Part shown: positions 1 to 12,514 of the stretch, in pieces
How the letters are laid out: each line of letters begins with the position of its first letter
How positions within the stretch are numbered: the first letter of the stretch is position 1
From: Moniliophthora roreri
Lineage: Eukaryota > Basidiomycota > Agaricomycetes > Agaricales > Marasmiaceae
Reading direction: 5' to 3'
NCBI GenBank assembly: GCA_001466705.2
Contig: LATX02000222.1
Span: 434,001-498,000 of the forward strand
DNA length: 64,000 bases
Translations under genes and position numbers: made by a program
The notes under the pieces: model-generated
Database searches by the model: none
What the model was told of the DNA's origin: nothing
Seen by the model: the letters and a program-made list of their open reading frames with translations, nothing else

Positions 1-46
1 TTGCCGCCATATATTCCTCTTCATCAATTCGCTCATCCTGCACTAG

Positions 47-1620
47 CTACCCTTCCACTGCCAATGGCAGGACCTCAAAGATCTCTTCCGACAAGCCGGA
101 ACCATCGTTCGCGCGGACGTTGCGCTGGGCCAAGACGGCCGATCTCGCGGTTTTGGTACAGTTGTATTTGCTACGGAACACGATGCAGAGCGTGCACTCA
201 AGATGTTCAACGGCTATGAATACAACGGAAGACCACTAAAAGTCCACTATGACAAATTCAGTCAATCTGCTCAACCGGTTGTCACGTTGAGTTCGCCTGC
301 CTCGCCTGCCCCCGTGTCCTTCCAACCAATACCTATTCCATCACACCTGTCACACCTCACTGCCGGATCTACGCCGGCATCCCCTACTACTGCAACTAAT
401 GGTCGTATCTCACCCAGACTTGCCGTACATAGACCACAACCACTCACTCATGCACACACTCATACCGGCGCACCTCATCCTTCTCTACAATCTTTATCAT
501 CATCAACATCTCACACACTCCCACCGACTCCACAACGCCCGAATCACATCGTCATGCCAGCGGGTTACACACTTGATTTCGGGCCCTCGTCGTTACCTGG
601 TACACCTGGAGTCAACGGGTACGGAGAGACAGGGTGGCCACCTCCACAATCACAATCGCAACCGCCGCCGCCTCAGTTGCCCCAACCGCAACTACAACCA
701 ATATCACAACAGACACCGAGTCACATTACCGTTGCAAGTCTAGCAGAACGGATAAGCAAAGGTTTAGGTTTGGGCGAAAGCTCCGAAGCTACAAGACCGA
801 TTGCAAGAAGACCGTCGTTGTTGAGGGATATGGATATGCTGGCTGTTGCCCCTCCATCATCAATCTCAAATCCGATTTCGCGGACGGCGTCCACGTCGAT
901 TTCGAGGAATCCGTCGGCAGCGAATTCGAGAACACATTCGTTCTCGTCCAACTCGTCATCCGGTTTAGCTGGATTGAGTAACTTGGGTGTAGGCGCAGCG
1001 AGGAGACGGCCAAGTGTTGCCGGGTCTACTGTTTCTTCGACTTCGGCGTCAACGTCGGGAAGTAGAAGAGGCAGTGAAGTTGGTGCTCGGCCCTCACTTG
1101 GAGGTGAAACTCGGAGCAGTGGTTCGGGATCTGGGAGCGGCTCGGGATCAGGAAAGAGCCAAAGCAACAGTAGTGTGCGTACGACACCTGAATTGGAGAA
1201 GGAAGCTTCTTCGTCTTCTTCACCAATCAAGCCGACACGACCTCAACTTTCACAAATGCCGTCTTCGCAAACACACCCGCACCACCCTGGGACTATTTCG
1301 CTACCACCACCTCAATCATTTGGTTCGATGCCTTATGGGCATGCGTATCCGTACCCGATGAGCCCAGTGTATGCTGCTCCTGCTATGAGTCCGATGTATG
1401 GACCAGCTCAAGGGCCGCCTATGACCCCTCATGGTTTACCACCCATTACACCCTCCATGCCGCCATTCAGCTTCTTCCCTGGTGTCGCTAGTCCAGCCAC
1501 GAGTCCTTATTACCCACCTTGGGCTGGTGGGTACCCCGGTGGGCCTTTACATAGTCCAGGTTACGGACCTGGTATGCCTATGATGGGTGTAGCGATGGTC
1601 ACACCTACCGCCGCACCTTC

Positions 1621-1665
<45 letters not shown>

Positions 1666-2389
1666 GCAACAACAGGGTAGTCCAGAGAATTCTGAATCCT
1701 CCTCATCCGCTACGACGAGTAAACCATCATCCCAAGATGACAACCCCTACTTTGCAAACGCCAATCCGACCACCTCGACACATCAACCCCCACCTCCACC
1801 AGCACCTCCGCTTCCTCCACATTTCTACCAACGCCCACCTCATATGATGACGCCTTTTACGCCTGGGTTGGCAATGTCACCTGGAGGACCGGGAGCGTTC
1901 AATCCGTTTATTAACCCCGCTGTCGGTTCACCTGTACATGCACACCCACACCACCCTCCTTATTTCCCTACAACCCACCACCAACAACAACAACAGCAAC
2001 AACAACAGCCACCACCACCACAAGAACCCAAAGGGTACTTTGACAGTTGGATGGGCGTTGAAGGCGAAATAATGAAGAGTACCGAAGACAAGGCACAAGA
2101 AGCTCAAGCGAGGGAAGAACAAGAACGTGAGGCGGCAGAGGTTGTTAGGAAGGAGAAGGAGAGGTTTAGTGCTATTTCTGCGCCGACTGTTCCTACTGCG
2201 TCTGGTTCTGGTTCTGGTTCTGGGAGGGGTGGCAAGGGGTTGAATTTGAGTTTAGCGCACCAGCAAGAGATTGTGAGGACGCAATCCATGTCTGAGACAA
2301 AGAGACCGTGGGGTTTAGCTTCGAGTGGGAGACATGATTCGGATCCTGGACAAGCGGATGGAGTTGTTGAGAGTCCTGAGGATAATTAA
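47..2389 (+). CDS. RRM-domain RNA-binding protein, 3' terminal exon (partial)
   Basis: Last exon of a gene whose 5' part lies before the window. An intron acceptor (cactag) ends at 46, and the reading frame is open from 47 to a TAA at 2387-2389 (780 residues). The exon opens inside an RNA recognition motif: LPFHC (RNP2 side), then RSRGFGTVVF (RNP1), then ALKMFNGYEYNGRPL closing the domain at about residue 73. The other ~700 residues are low complexity: Pro/Ser/Gln-rich with a Ser-Gly run, a 17-glutamine tract (CAG/CAA at 1621-1673), a second Gln run near 1980-2007, and a charged Glu/Lys/Arg stretch near 2090-2165. The RRM resembles those of fungal SR-like shuttling proteins (Gbp2/Hrb1 type), expected to bind RNA in nucleus and cytoplasm. 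That assignment is inference; the RRM itself is clear. Further RRMs are probably encoded upstream of the window. Confidence 0.85.
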
Positions 2390-3317
2390 TGATCGTTGGG
2401 TGGATGGGTTTTTTTTCTCGGTTTCTTTTTTTATTTTTGGTTTGTGGATTAGGTTGGGGTTGGAATCTTTTTTTTCCTTGGTTGACGGTTTTAAAAAGTA
2501 TCTGCTCTCCTCCCTCTCCTCCTGCAATCTTGTCTCTGTGTCACGCAAAAAAACCTTTTTTTTTCTCGTTTTGGTTATACCTTTCCTTTCTTTTCTTTCT
2601 TTTGTTGCGTTTACTTACTACTACTACTACTTACTAGGTATCCAACATTCTCACTCTATCTCTCTCTCCATATATATATGGTACAACGGCAATCTCAATT
2701 CATTCATTCTCTCCTAGTCAATCCGCTATATCTATATATCTTATGTTTATTGTCGTCTATCGAATGCTATCAAGCTTATTGACATGGTTACACTTCGCTT
2801 CGCGTTCTTGACCGTAATGGATCACGGTAGGTTGGGCTGTACTTTTTTCATTCCGAGACTCGGCATGACCTGAAAGTATTCGGACCAAGCCAAAGTATGT
2901 ACATGTACGCAAATTCTTCAACTCCGATCGCGAATTACGCCCCGCGCTGGGGGAAAGATCCCGCGGCGTCAAGTATTATTTCGGCTAATCCCGAAAATTA
3001 CAGAAAAAGGTCTCTGTGCGCAGTATTTACGGAACTGTTGGAACCATAATATATCTCTCCATTTCCGGATTCCCCCGATGCAATCGACTTTTTCACTCAT
3101 TGTGGTGAGCTGGTGTTTTGGACGGCAGTAACAATATTGCAAGATACATATTACATACACCTTTGTTCACTCGTACATTACACAAAATACAATGAATGAA
3201 AAAGTTGATTAAACAGTCGATGATAGGTAAAAACGGCGTGAGGATGTGATGTATCTCGAGATTGGTCGACGGCTACTTGCCCTTCAATCAGGGTGCGGGT
3301 AGCTGGCGGAGCACCTC
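2390..3317. other. intergenic region between two tail-to-tail genes
   Basis: No coding region is supported here. The first 300 bases are T-rich and pyrimidine-rich with a short (TAC)n run near 2617-2636, consistent with the 3' UTR and polyadenylation zone of the RRM gene. The rest probably carries the 3' UTR of the gene on the minus strand that ends at 3318. Confidence 0.5.
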
Positions 3318-3967
3318 TCATTCTCCGTGCGAGGGAGGACCCTCGACACCTCGCTGTGAAGGCGCCGAACCGAGGAACGTAACCGGGTCAATGGGAGCAT
3401 GGGCTTGCGCACTAGTCCTAGTTGTATCTTGTGAAGAACCGGGCACTGATAGAGCATCAGATGTAACAGTACTGTCAATGTCATAGACGTTTAGCCACTG
3501 TGACTGAGGAGCACTCAAACCTGCGTCAGTGTGACTGGCAGGATCCAAGTTGAACCGTTCCTTTGCAAACCAAGAAGCAGCCCATGACTGAACCACGTCG
3601 GGATGGACATTCTCCAACGCGGAGTAACATATAGCCGGGTTGTAGTTTGGATCACATGAGCCAACATCATGATAAGGCTTTGGATTTGGCTCTCCGACAC
3701 TGAAGAGTTGGAGGTTGGAAGACACGGAGGTCAAAGTCATGTATTCCATTGGCGTTGGCTGATGAATGTTTGTGGGACGATGAGTATTCCTAAGAATGGC
3801 GTCCTGGAATGATACACATCTCAGTACACAGCGGAGCATAATCCACGTCATGTCTGACGTACCTGGAAATCTTGAGACGACACACTTCTTTCATAAAAGA
3901 AGCGTGCTAGGTTCAAGCGATAGAAGTTAGACGGTGCGTACGCCGGGTTGTATGAAGGCGAAGGCAT
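3318..3967 (-). CDS. hypothetical fungal protein, two exons, 197 aa
   Basis: I do not recognise this protein. The model is exon 1 3863-3967 (35 codons, start ATG at 3967), a 59-nt intron 3804-3862 (GTACGT...TTCCAG), and exon 2 3318-3803, in phase 0. The joined protein starts MPSPSYNPAYAPSNFYRLNL, has no signal peptide or membrane segment, and ends in a Ser/Thr/Pro-rich tail. The middle contains a short aromatic/acidic part (AICYSALENVHPDVVQSWAA) that may be a small helical region. The first exon is too short to be seen by ORF scanning, and the start was chosen because its frame runs straight into a good donor. A TATA-like site lies about 90 bp upstream. Confidence 0.6.
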
Positions 3968-5448
3968 CTTTAGGGGTGCAGGAGGTATTGGAGACGGTAG
4001 GGCGGAATCTGGGCGTGTAAAGTAGATAAGACGCGCTCAGAACCTGATGGACGCGTATATAGGTGTGCGTTAGCGCGACTCTTCCGCCTGCTTTTCTTAT
4101 CAGGTGATTTCCTGAGCTCTTTCTGCTTCTTGGGTGATAAGATTGCCAGATTGCGCGCTATTCCACTGGTGGTCAGGCTTGATGAGAGTACTCAAGACAT
4201 ATGCCACTCACCGGAAATGGGAGGAGATGCTGAGATACGGTGGGTGTTATTCGAAAACAGTATCATGAACACTTCCATCTTTTATTCATGTTCACCTTTC
4301 TTTGTGCGAATGCGAGGGTCTTTCTCCATCGCCAAGTCCCTAGCCCGCTGGCCCACAAATCGGCTTTGTCGCCGTGTGACAAAGCAGGGAAGCAGAACAT
4401 GCAACGTGTGTCTGTCTCTCTAGCTGCAAGAATTCTTTGAGTTGGAACGTATTGACTTTACCTCGAACCTAGAGAACATTATCGACACGCACCTTTAACC
4501 AGAAATTATCCTCCACCAGGTATGCATGATTAACAAGGAAAAGAAAAGACAAAGAGCTGATGAAGGAGTATAAACATATCCCAATTTTGTAACTTGGTCG
4601 TCATGGAAGTCGGGTCCGCGAACCCGGCAAACGCGCGTTCAACTTCTTTCCGAACCGCCAACTGATGGCATCCTGCAGGCTGTAGGCATCATTTCACATC
4701 TACTGGACACTTAAGTACTCAAGCGCAGGATTCGCTCGAGTCATTTGCGACGGGTCTGCGAATCTTGGAAAAGAAATTGAGAGGGATAATACTTCTAGGT
4801 ACGTTTCTACCACTGCCAGTTTCCTACCCTCTTATCAAGTCCCATCTTTCACATATATCTTTCAGGCATCCTAGAAGCAACGAAACATATCAAAGGAAGC
4901 ATATCAAACGCACCCGAAGCATATCAGCTTCTTGCCTGGGATACTCAAGTTTCAACATGCGCTCTCGGTACCAATTGGATTCATTCAACAAAACCCATGC
5001 TCGCGCCGGTTCTTATATGATTCCTGAGGATTTAACTACTACGCCTTTCGGGAAGACACCTGGACCACTTCCGTTCGTCAGCTGTTGCATTTCGTGTTGT
5101 CGTAGAGTTATCGGCGAAACCAAATGCGTATCCCACTGCAATACTGCTGGCCCAGCTCTCGAAAAATAACTTGCAATCCCAACCAAAGTGTGTTGCAATG
5201 GTCCTCGACTATGTTCAGGCAAGACTTGCTCGGAGCCGTTCAGATACCCAGCCCCCAGCCTTTCCTGCAGTCGGGGACAACCACGGCCTAAACGTCGGAA
5301 TCTCATACTGGACCACACGCACTTGCAAGCCATCGTGATCTTACCAGCAAGCTACTTGCTTATCTTCGCGAATTCGTGTCCGCATGGAGCCAATGCACGC
5401 GGGAAACTTGAAATAAAGACCTAATACCGGGAACGAAGATCATTAACA
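3968..5448. other. intergenic region between divergent genes
   Basis: This 1.5-kb stretch separates the hypothetical gene on the minus strand from the secreted-protein gene on the plus strand, so it should hold both promoters. An open frame at 4765-5169 has no recognisable domain and weak coding character. I see no RNA gene here. Confidence 0.4.
4056..4061 (-). promoter_or_regulatory. TATA-like box upstream of the hypothetical gene
   Basis: TATATA, symmetric on both strands, lies about 90 bp upstream of the ATG at 3967 in otherwise GC-rich sequence. The distance suits a fungal core promoter with a short 5' UTR. This is a motif match only. Confidence 0.3.
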
Positions 5449-6523
5449 ATGTCCCTCAAGTTTCTCGCTGGCACCGCCTCTCTTTTCTTGTTGGTCCTAG
5501 GCGTAACTGCCGCCGATTGGTACACTGTAGAATGGGATGCTCCGTTAGTAGCTCTTACTGCTTACCGAAATATTTACTCATTTCACAATGGTGCTAGACA
5601 ATTCACGGCTCTATCAGGAGACATGGTGATCCCCAAGCTGCCTAACCCAGGTGGTGAGCATTCGTTCCGCATCAATCATAATCTCTACCTAAATTTGCTT
5701 TGCAAAGGAACCCCATACGTCTGGCCCGCGCTCCAAAGCAACAATGGTGTCCTCCAGGCCGTATGTGATGGACGAAGTGGTGTCTGGTGGATCGGTAAGC
5801 ATCCCGTTGCACTCCATGTGTATACCACGCTTCATGAAAGTGCAGGCGACGGCTTTTATGGCACCCCATCGCTCCCATGGGGTAACGGATTCAACGTGAA
5901 TCCTGGAGACACTGTTCACTTCTCTTTCACCTCTGCAAGTGTCCGAATGCATATTTTGCAATCCACTTGTCTTATGATTCTCTTGACACTACTAGTCTGG
6001 CACCACCTGGACTGCCACCTTGTCTAGCAACGGCAAGTCGGCGTCTACCACCTTGGACATCCCTGGAAGTACTATGAACCGGTAGGTCTCACTCCTCTTA
6101 TAAGTAATAGCGACTTACACAGTCGTCTACGGTAGTGCAATTTTTGCTGCTGAAGTCAGTTCTACGCATCCAGAGCTGCACTCTGTCCAAACTAACTTCA
6201 TTCCATCCACCCTAGTTGACCGGTATCCCATTTAACTTTGGTCCCGTTATTTATGTACGCCATTCCATCTTCTCCTACCCTGTTCAGATCTAACGCAATT
6301 AGAACGAAATAGAAACACGTCAAGATTACCGCTACGACCAGTGCATCAGAGTGGTGCGATAACTATGAAGTGCATGGGGACTATGTGTGTTTCATCGTCC
6401 TTTCCGTATTCTGTACTGCTTGCTGACGAGATTGGCATTATGCAGCCGTATACCGTTACCGGTAACGTGCCTTCTGGTAAGACCTGCAAAGTTGCTTCGA
6501 TTGTACAGAATAGTGCTTCCTAA
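5449..6523 (+). CDS. secreted glutamic-peptidase (G1)-like protein, six exons, 261 aa
   Basis: Six exons join in frame: 5449-5940, 5996-6068, 6123-6154, 6216-6254, 6313-6384 and 6446-6523, with introns of 54-61 nt. Introns 3 and 4 carry clear CTAAC branch sites. The protein starts with a signal peptide (MSLKFLAGTASLFLLVLGVT, cleavage near Ala-Ala-Asp). Features recalling the peptidase G1 beta-sandwich are GVLQAVCDG (candidate catalytic Gln), NPGDTVHFSFTS followed by SGTTWTATLSSNGKSAS, and IFAAELTGIPFNFGPVIY (position of the family's AEW...PF.NFG segment, with a candidate Glu). The usual AEWIVED motif is not intact, so it could be an inactive relative or a lectin-like secreted beta-sandwich. 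The intron 1 donor (GTCCGA) is weak and is the least certain junction. G1 peptidases act outside the cell at acid pH. The gene converges on the GT90 gene, whose stop is 220 bp away. Confidence 0.6.
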
Positions 6524-6743
6524 AGTTGGGTAATGATATTGGCAGCAGAATGTTGTATGGGGTTTCAATGGATCGAGTGACTTGAATCTAATAGAGGTGT
6601 CTACTCAAAAACGGAGCCCTCGTATGCAGCAGCGATTGGTCAAGCAATGTCATCGACACAAACAAGTGAGGAACTGCTTAATCTACTCAGTTCAATTGGG
6701 AAATGATATTATGACAATACGGAAACACGACAGCAAGCGCGAG

Positions 6744-9148
6744 TCAAACCTCATCTTGAGGATCATACACATAATCCATACTCTCCCGCTCATTGCTCAT
6801 TGCGCGAGCGTACTCCAAAAACAGCCTGTATCCATCCCCCAATAAGCATCTAACCAACATCCCGAACCCTGGGAGACAACTCACCGAAAATTATATGCCA
6901 CCATATCCTCCCTTCCCCAAAACTTCCTACTCCACTCGTACGCATTCCCGCCTATACCCCTAGCTAACTCATCATTCTTACCTTCTCTTAAAAACGCGTA
7001 TGCATCCCACAAATCTACCAAATCAACTTGAACAGGAACGTAGTGTACCCAAGGTTGAATACGATCCATAAACCATTCTGGGTAGATTGTGGATTTGAAG
7101 ACGACAGATCCTGAAGATACAAGTCGTTTGAACCGAGAAGACCAGGCGTTGCCATCGACCTACAGGGAGGGCATCGTAAGTATGATGCGAAATAGTAATG
7201 GGAAGGGAAAGGTACGTCAAGAAGGAACTTCCTCTTCCTGCCTACACCTTCACGTTCGACACCTCGCCGCCATTCATATCGTTCCCAAAGTTCGTCACAG
7301 ATTCCTTGTTCGGTAGAGCAGGACGTAGGCTGACCTGGTCCGTCGTCGTCTATTTAGTCGAATTAAACTGAGAAGATTGGTTAGCTTACCAGCAAACGCC
7401 ACGTCCATCATCGCGTTTGTCCATTGTTCGCGCGAGACCTAAGAAAGTGTTATCTTAGTATGGCGGTGTCAGGTATCGAAAGTCCAGATGCAACTTACCA
7501 CCTTCTCGCCTTCGCCTTCGACCAAGATAGTAAGGTTTTCAGGGAAAACGAAGGGTTCCGGGAACGTATCTATGTGGAGTGTCAGACATCTGCTGGAAAT
7601 TGGAATTCTAGCGGGACTCACGCTTGCCAGCACGATCACTATTAACTTGTAACATATCCATCATTCTCAATCTCTGGCCCAACTCCCATTCCATGCCATC
7701 TCCATGCCACATTCCGGTGTTGGTGCCACGCCAATGAAGCCGAAGATCCGACGATTTGAGAGACCAACGACGCGAGTGCGACGATCTGTGAGACACCAGA
7801 TGGGAATGTCTTCGCTGAACAGCTTCATCGTCTTCCAAATCAGAATCTTGCACCCACTCCAAGGGTATGGCGGCTGTCAGATCGGCGTGCAGTCGTGATG
7901 GTGAGAAGCTGATCTATAATGTAGTAGAGAGGTCAGTACTGCTTTGTGTAGGCGTGGTGGGGAGCTTACTACGCCAACCCAGCTCTCAGTAGCATCCGAA
8001 TCGTATTGTTGAAGGTGGGGTCCTCTTCCGTGGTCGAAACTGAGAAACTGGCCGTGCATCCTGAACAGGTGAGGGTGTTGACAAGGGTCCATAGTTCGAG
8101 CATTGTCGTGAATGAAGGTACGCGGCTGGTCTCTAAACGGAGGCTTCTCATGCGGTGCATAATCAACGTGCGTAGTCCAAGCAGGTGAGAGTGGGTCGCA
8201 GGATAGACGCCAGCCGTATGGTGCCCTTGGACCGGCTCTTTTCGAAGGTAGTAAGACTAGAAGGATTGATGAGTATTTGTTTTGATAAACTCAGCAGGCA
8301 CACGCACCACGACCTGTTCTCGCACTGTTGACCGCCCTATTCCAAAGAGCCCAATCCTTTTGCACGATGGGCCGATCGTCTGGATTGACGATGACCTTGA
8401 ATGGTGGTATGAACGCATCTACACCTGCGTCTCTCAGCATCTCAACCACAAGTCTTCCACCTAAGGTCATCTTCTTGGACGCGCCGAGAGATACTTCCAG
8501 AGGCGAATTCCAGCTCTTCTTCTCAAGCACATAAACATCTCCGGCATGATTCTCCAGAAAAGCCTGTTGTGATTGGTTTAACGCGTCCGTACCGAATCCC
8601 CAAATCACCTCAATATCCCTCCATATCTGATCATACTCGTCCACGAGCTGAACATTATTCCTTTTCACGTACGCCCACCATATGTTGAACCCAAGCGGAG
8701 GCTCACGATCATTATGACGTTTCCTGTATTCATTCACGGCTTGCAGTAGAGTGGTTGACTGGCGGTGGAGTTTTTCTGCCCAGGCTTGCTGAGAGCGTTT
8801 AATAAGGATGCGTATGGGATGCTCTTGACTTTCTAGAGCTCTTTTGTTGAGTTCTAAAAGCCCCGAGGAATGGAACACATGTGAGGTGATAGAGATAGAA
8901 TGATTAGACCAGGTAGTCGACGCGAATGCACGTTTTTCATGGGGTATACGAGGCCTCGAGCCGTTTAAATTCGCCTTGGGTACCTCGACCTTGGTCTCCT
9001 CCATCAGCACCTTCTGATTATCGTCTTTCCTGGTCGATAACAGAGCTCTCAATGTCCAGAAAAGTATCGTCCCGACAAGGAACGCGGTGAATAGAAAGCT
9101 GATTCGTCGACGTCGCAGTCGGACCGGACGACGGGAGATGATTGGCAT
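6744..9148 (-). CDS. CAP10-like glycosyltransferase, family GT90, eight exons, 671 aa
   Basis: Eight exons join in frame: 8308-9148, 7970-8256, 7622-7913, 7499-7569, 7390-7438, 7216-7334, 6885-7159 and 6744-6825, with introns of 51-60 nt. I chose the ATG at 9148 because a basic segment and one membrane helix (residues ~16-35, FLFTAFLVGTILFW) follow at once, giving a type II Golgi protein; an in-frame ATG at 9253 would add 35 residues. GT90 hallmarks are HPIRILIKRS near the stem, GFNIWWAYVKRNNVQLVDEY, MDPCQHPHLFRMHGQF, LHWRGTNTGMWH (~435-447), DGNAWSSRFKRLVSS (~555) and HYVPVQVDLVDLWDA (~592). The family includes cryptococcal Cap10 and animal POGLUT enzymes, which transfer xylose or glucose; the fungal substrate is unknown. 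Length matches fungal relatives and no break is seen. Intron 1 could start at GTGCGT (chosen) or at GTCGTG six bases earlier in the transcript; both keep the frame. Confidence 0.9.
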
Positions 9149-9253
9149 GGTGGTGGTAAATAAAAGAGAAGAGCGGACATATTTCGAAATCGGTTCAGTG
9201 GGATAAGAACTGTCTGAATTGCTTTGTCGTCTGACAGTGGGTCGGTTCAACAC

Positions 9254-10265
9254 CTATCCAGTTGATGACAGCGAAGTCACAAGTGGAAGTCTGTCTTCGG
9301 CAAAGTCCGAGCACCTTCCGGGTCTCTTCCATCGAATTTCGGCCCTCATCTTGAAAATTTACATCTCCCGGCAAATCGTCGCATTCATTCCTTGAGCTGA
9401 TACCTTGCTTGTTGTGGTACTTGTCTTTCATCTTCCTCAACGAAGTTCATGACTTCTATCATTTGTTCCAATCCGAGGGCGGAAGCCGCTGGCTTCGTGA
9501 ATCAACTGCCACTCGGCGAATTCGGTTGCTTCTGACCTGCATTCCTCAAGCTGTAGCATCAGAAGACCTCTCTGGATGAAGTCGCAGTGTTAGCCGAAGT
9601 TCGGTGGTTATCCGCGCCACTCTGGAATTTTCAAGAGAGCTGAACTCTCAAAGAGTTCAATCCATAATGGCTCCGATAAGTTTCTCCTTTGGTCGTCGCA
9701 ATAGCTCTCAAGTTTGTGCAGTACAACTAAGTACCATGACCACACCAGCGGACTCGAGTGGGCCTTTCGCATGTCAGGTTGCAGTAACAGCGCGGCGTCA
9801 GTCACTTCATTCTTTGTCTATAATGGTACCTCCCTAGGACATGAATTTCATACGAAAGCTGGGATTTGCTGTGTATGCATCCTAAGTATTCTCTAGCTTT
9901 ATGGATACATAGGCCACACTTCGACCGCCTCAGCCCGTATTGTAATACTTCAGAACCTTGGTAAACCGTGGAGGCAAGAGGAACGTATACTCGTAGAACG
10001 TTCATAAGATACCCGAATGAGGCTTGTCCGTACGTGATACGAGACCTTGAGCTCTAGGATTAGCGCGCACGTACTCCTGCTCTGCTTCCAGCTATTCATA
10101 GCAGAACACAACTTTTCTTCCCTATCCCAGCTTTCTGCACCTCACCCAAATGATAGACGCAGCTTCCTTCCTGTCTATGTTTGGGATGGGTTCCTACCGC
10201 GCAAGGTAAGAACAAAGCTGGTCCGGCGTCATCCCCCGGATGACTCGATCGTGGGCTCGATCAGC
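9254..10265. other. intergenic region upstream of the GT90 gene
   Basis: CpG-rich, genic-looking base composition. Several short overlapping open frames occur on both strands, none with a recognisable motif or a believable exon chain. The first part should contain the GT90 promoter. Confidence 0.35.
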
Positions 10266-11728
10266 GTAAGGTGTGTCTTTCGAATGCTGGCTGGAATGCC
10301 CCGTCAACTCGATTCGTGGTTTGGACGACTGTTAGGCTGGGCGCGTTAGAAGGGGGTAGCGAGATCCCGGTGCAAGCTCATTCGTCGGAGAGGTGTACTG
10401 ATGTGTACTGGAAAGACTGGCGACGTTCGTGTAGCACTCGAAGGCGGGAACGAGATTCTACACAGGTACCTGGTTGCCGACTAGGATATGAGTAATTGCG
10501 CGGACGTGGGGCGAATGAAGGAGACATACCCGGGATCTCAAGTATATCCCTATTCTGCGGATCCTCTGTCGCCAGAGGGAGCATACAAACCAGTATACGA
10601 GTCTGAGAATGGGAACGAGGGCGACTTTACCTCGTGAAAACGGTCAGAGTGTACTGAACGTCGGCTTGTCGAAGACGAAAGTGCGTGGGATCCTGAGAAC
10701 CGATTTCGACATCTCGTCCTTCCCTTCAGCTCTCCCAAATAAGTGGATCCACATGCCGTCCTATAAGCTCAATCCTGTGCTAATAGTTTCCAGACGTCGT
10801 AGGGAAGCGTGGCCACCGGTACAATAACACGCAATACCGAGTGGTTTTGCCAGCGGATATGTCACAGCCTATCTCAATCAAACGAGGTCCCGCGACTAGA
10901 CGAGTTCGTTGGGATCTGCCGTCGGCCCATCCGTAAGAGTCGCGAAAAGCAGATCAAGACCTTTGACATCCAGTTCGTTACCGTTTCGAGTTACAGTTGG
11001 TTCAGAATACACCGATCATATGCCAGCGAAGGTGAATGCGAGAATTCTCGAACGAGTGCGATTGGGAATGGTAGAGGGAGTCGTGTGCCATCGTGGCAAT
11101 GGGGCTTCTGCGAGCGACTTTGCAGCCTTCTTCCAACTGTAGCCTCTCTTCCGCTCTGGGTTGCAGGGGTAACATCTGATTCCTGAAGGTTAGAACTTGA
11201 AAAGAAGGAAAAGTGACAGACATGCCTCAAGCCAGAAGCTCGCCCCTAGCTCGCTTATTTTCGTATGATTCTCTCAAAACTATAGATACGTTATGTTTTT
11301 TTGTCCTTCTTCACTCGCCCGCCTGCCTTCACCGTGCCTCTTCGAGATCTTCAATAGTGCGACACAGCCGGAAAACATTAGGTGCCCCTCGAATGATTGA
11401 ATTGGTTTGGTCTTGGGCCATCAGACGACGATCGGTGTCGTTGAGAAAAGCTAAACAAAAGATCAGAGAAATGAATGAAAAAGCGAATTGGATGCGTACC
11501 TGGGAACTTGAAGAAGCGAAGAAGTGGTACTGCTCTCGGAGGTCAGCGCTGTATGTTATGTGTCCAGCCTTTGGCATGGAGCCGCATGTGGACGATCGTC
11601 TTGTCTCTACATGGTTGAAAACCAGATAGAGTCAATGTGCTGCCGTTACGGTTAGATATGTTTGTCTGTGTATCGTACTTGTCACGGTATCTTGGGTCAG
11701 TTTGCGTGAGTGAACACCAGAAGAAAGC

Positions 11729-11843
11729 ATGTTGGGCACCCGCACCCTCGCCGCCAGGGATCACGTGACGTTTCCCACAGCCCAACCGCCCACGCTCCGC
11801 AAAAACTTTGACCGTTTGAGCTCGTCTAAAGTCCTAGTAGAGT
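11729..11843 (+). repeat. left terminal inverted repeat of the MULE
   Basis: Pairs with 12515-12631 in inverted orientation with only a few mismatches over 115 bp. It contains a palindromic CACGTG near its outer third and a GC-rich outer half. Confidence 0.85.
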
Positions 11844-12063
11844 TATAAGAGAGTACATATGATACTGGAGGAAGAAGTTACATATACGAGACAAGGATTG
11901 TTAAATACACTTCTGTGACTGCCAGAGCCGTCCTCCGCAACAAACAAGTAACTTAGTAAATTCTTCTAAGCTGAACAGCATCCGAAAAAAGTTTTCACCC
12001 CCATGACGAACGCATTTTCAAAATTAGCTCGTGGTAAAGCTGCCTGTCCCCTGTATTGCATGA

Positions 12064-12477
12064 AGCTTACACTTAAAAACAGGAAATTCATTACCTGAGG
12101 ACCCAGAAGCTGAAAGAAAATGCCATGGTTGCGGGTATAGAGGACTTGTCAAAACATTCCCGCGTCGTGTCAATGACCTTGGATACAAAACCGAGCGCAA
12201 GACCTGTGATGAAAAGGACAAGGTCCTTTTCCTCACTATTGCCGCTCTAGACGATGTTCATTTCCCTGCCCAGATTGGCCACATATGTAAACGTTGGGAA
12301 ACCATCGTTAGTTTGGTGTGGAGCCCTCAAGGTCTTCATCCAAAGGTACACCAAGGCATCAAACGTGCTTGGGATGACATTGACAAGCTGGGGGGTGAAA
12401 TTGAGCAAGAGATAACTGCAAAAAAGATGAGGCGCACATATAAAGACAGTAATTCAAATACTATGTACATGAAATAA
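12064..12477 (+). CDS. captured or internal open frame inside the MULE, fragment
   Basis: An open frame of 137 codons without an initiating ATG runs between the TIRs and stops at 12475-12477, so it looks like a last exon. It contains ERKCHGCGYRG (a CxxC pair) and a helical, charged part (HICKRWETIVSLVW, KRAWDDIDKLGGEIEQ). I do not recognise it as a MULE transposase or any host family. It may be a transduplicated host exon or a transposase remnant. Its base composition matches genic DNA rather than the AT-rich repeats to the right. Confidence 0.4.
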   Translation, partial: SLHLKTGNSLPEDPEAERKCHGCGYRGLVKTFPRRVNDLGYKTERKTCDEKDKVLFLTIAALDDVHFPAQIGHICKRWETIVSLVWSPQGLHPKVHQGIKRAWDDIDKLGGEIEQEITAKKMRRTYKDSNSNTMYMK

Positions 12478-12514
12478 TGAATTTTTTATCATACCAATCT
12501 CCTTGGACACACAC

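Noticed and set aside
721..1230. Long minus-strand open frame opposite the RRM gene.
   Set aside because: It is antisense to Ser/Pro-rich coding sequence with no start context, domain or splice signals of its own.
1561..1743. Minus-strand open frame with a long cysteine run.
   Set aside because: It is the antisense shadow of the CAG/CAA glutamine tract of the RRM gene.
4765..5169. 134-codon plus-strand open frame between two genes.
   Set aside because: No motif, no paralogue in the window, and a composition like the surrounding intergenic DNA.
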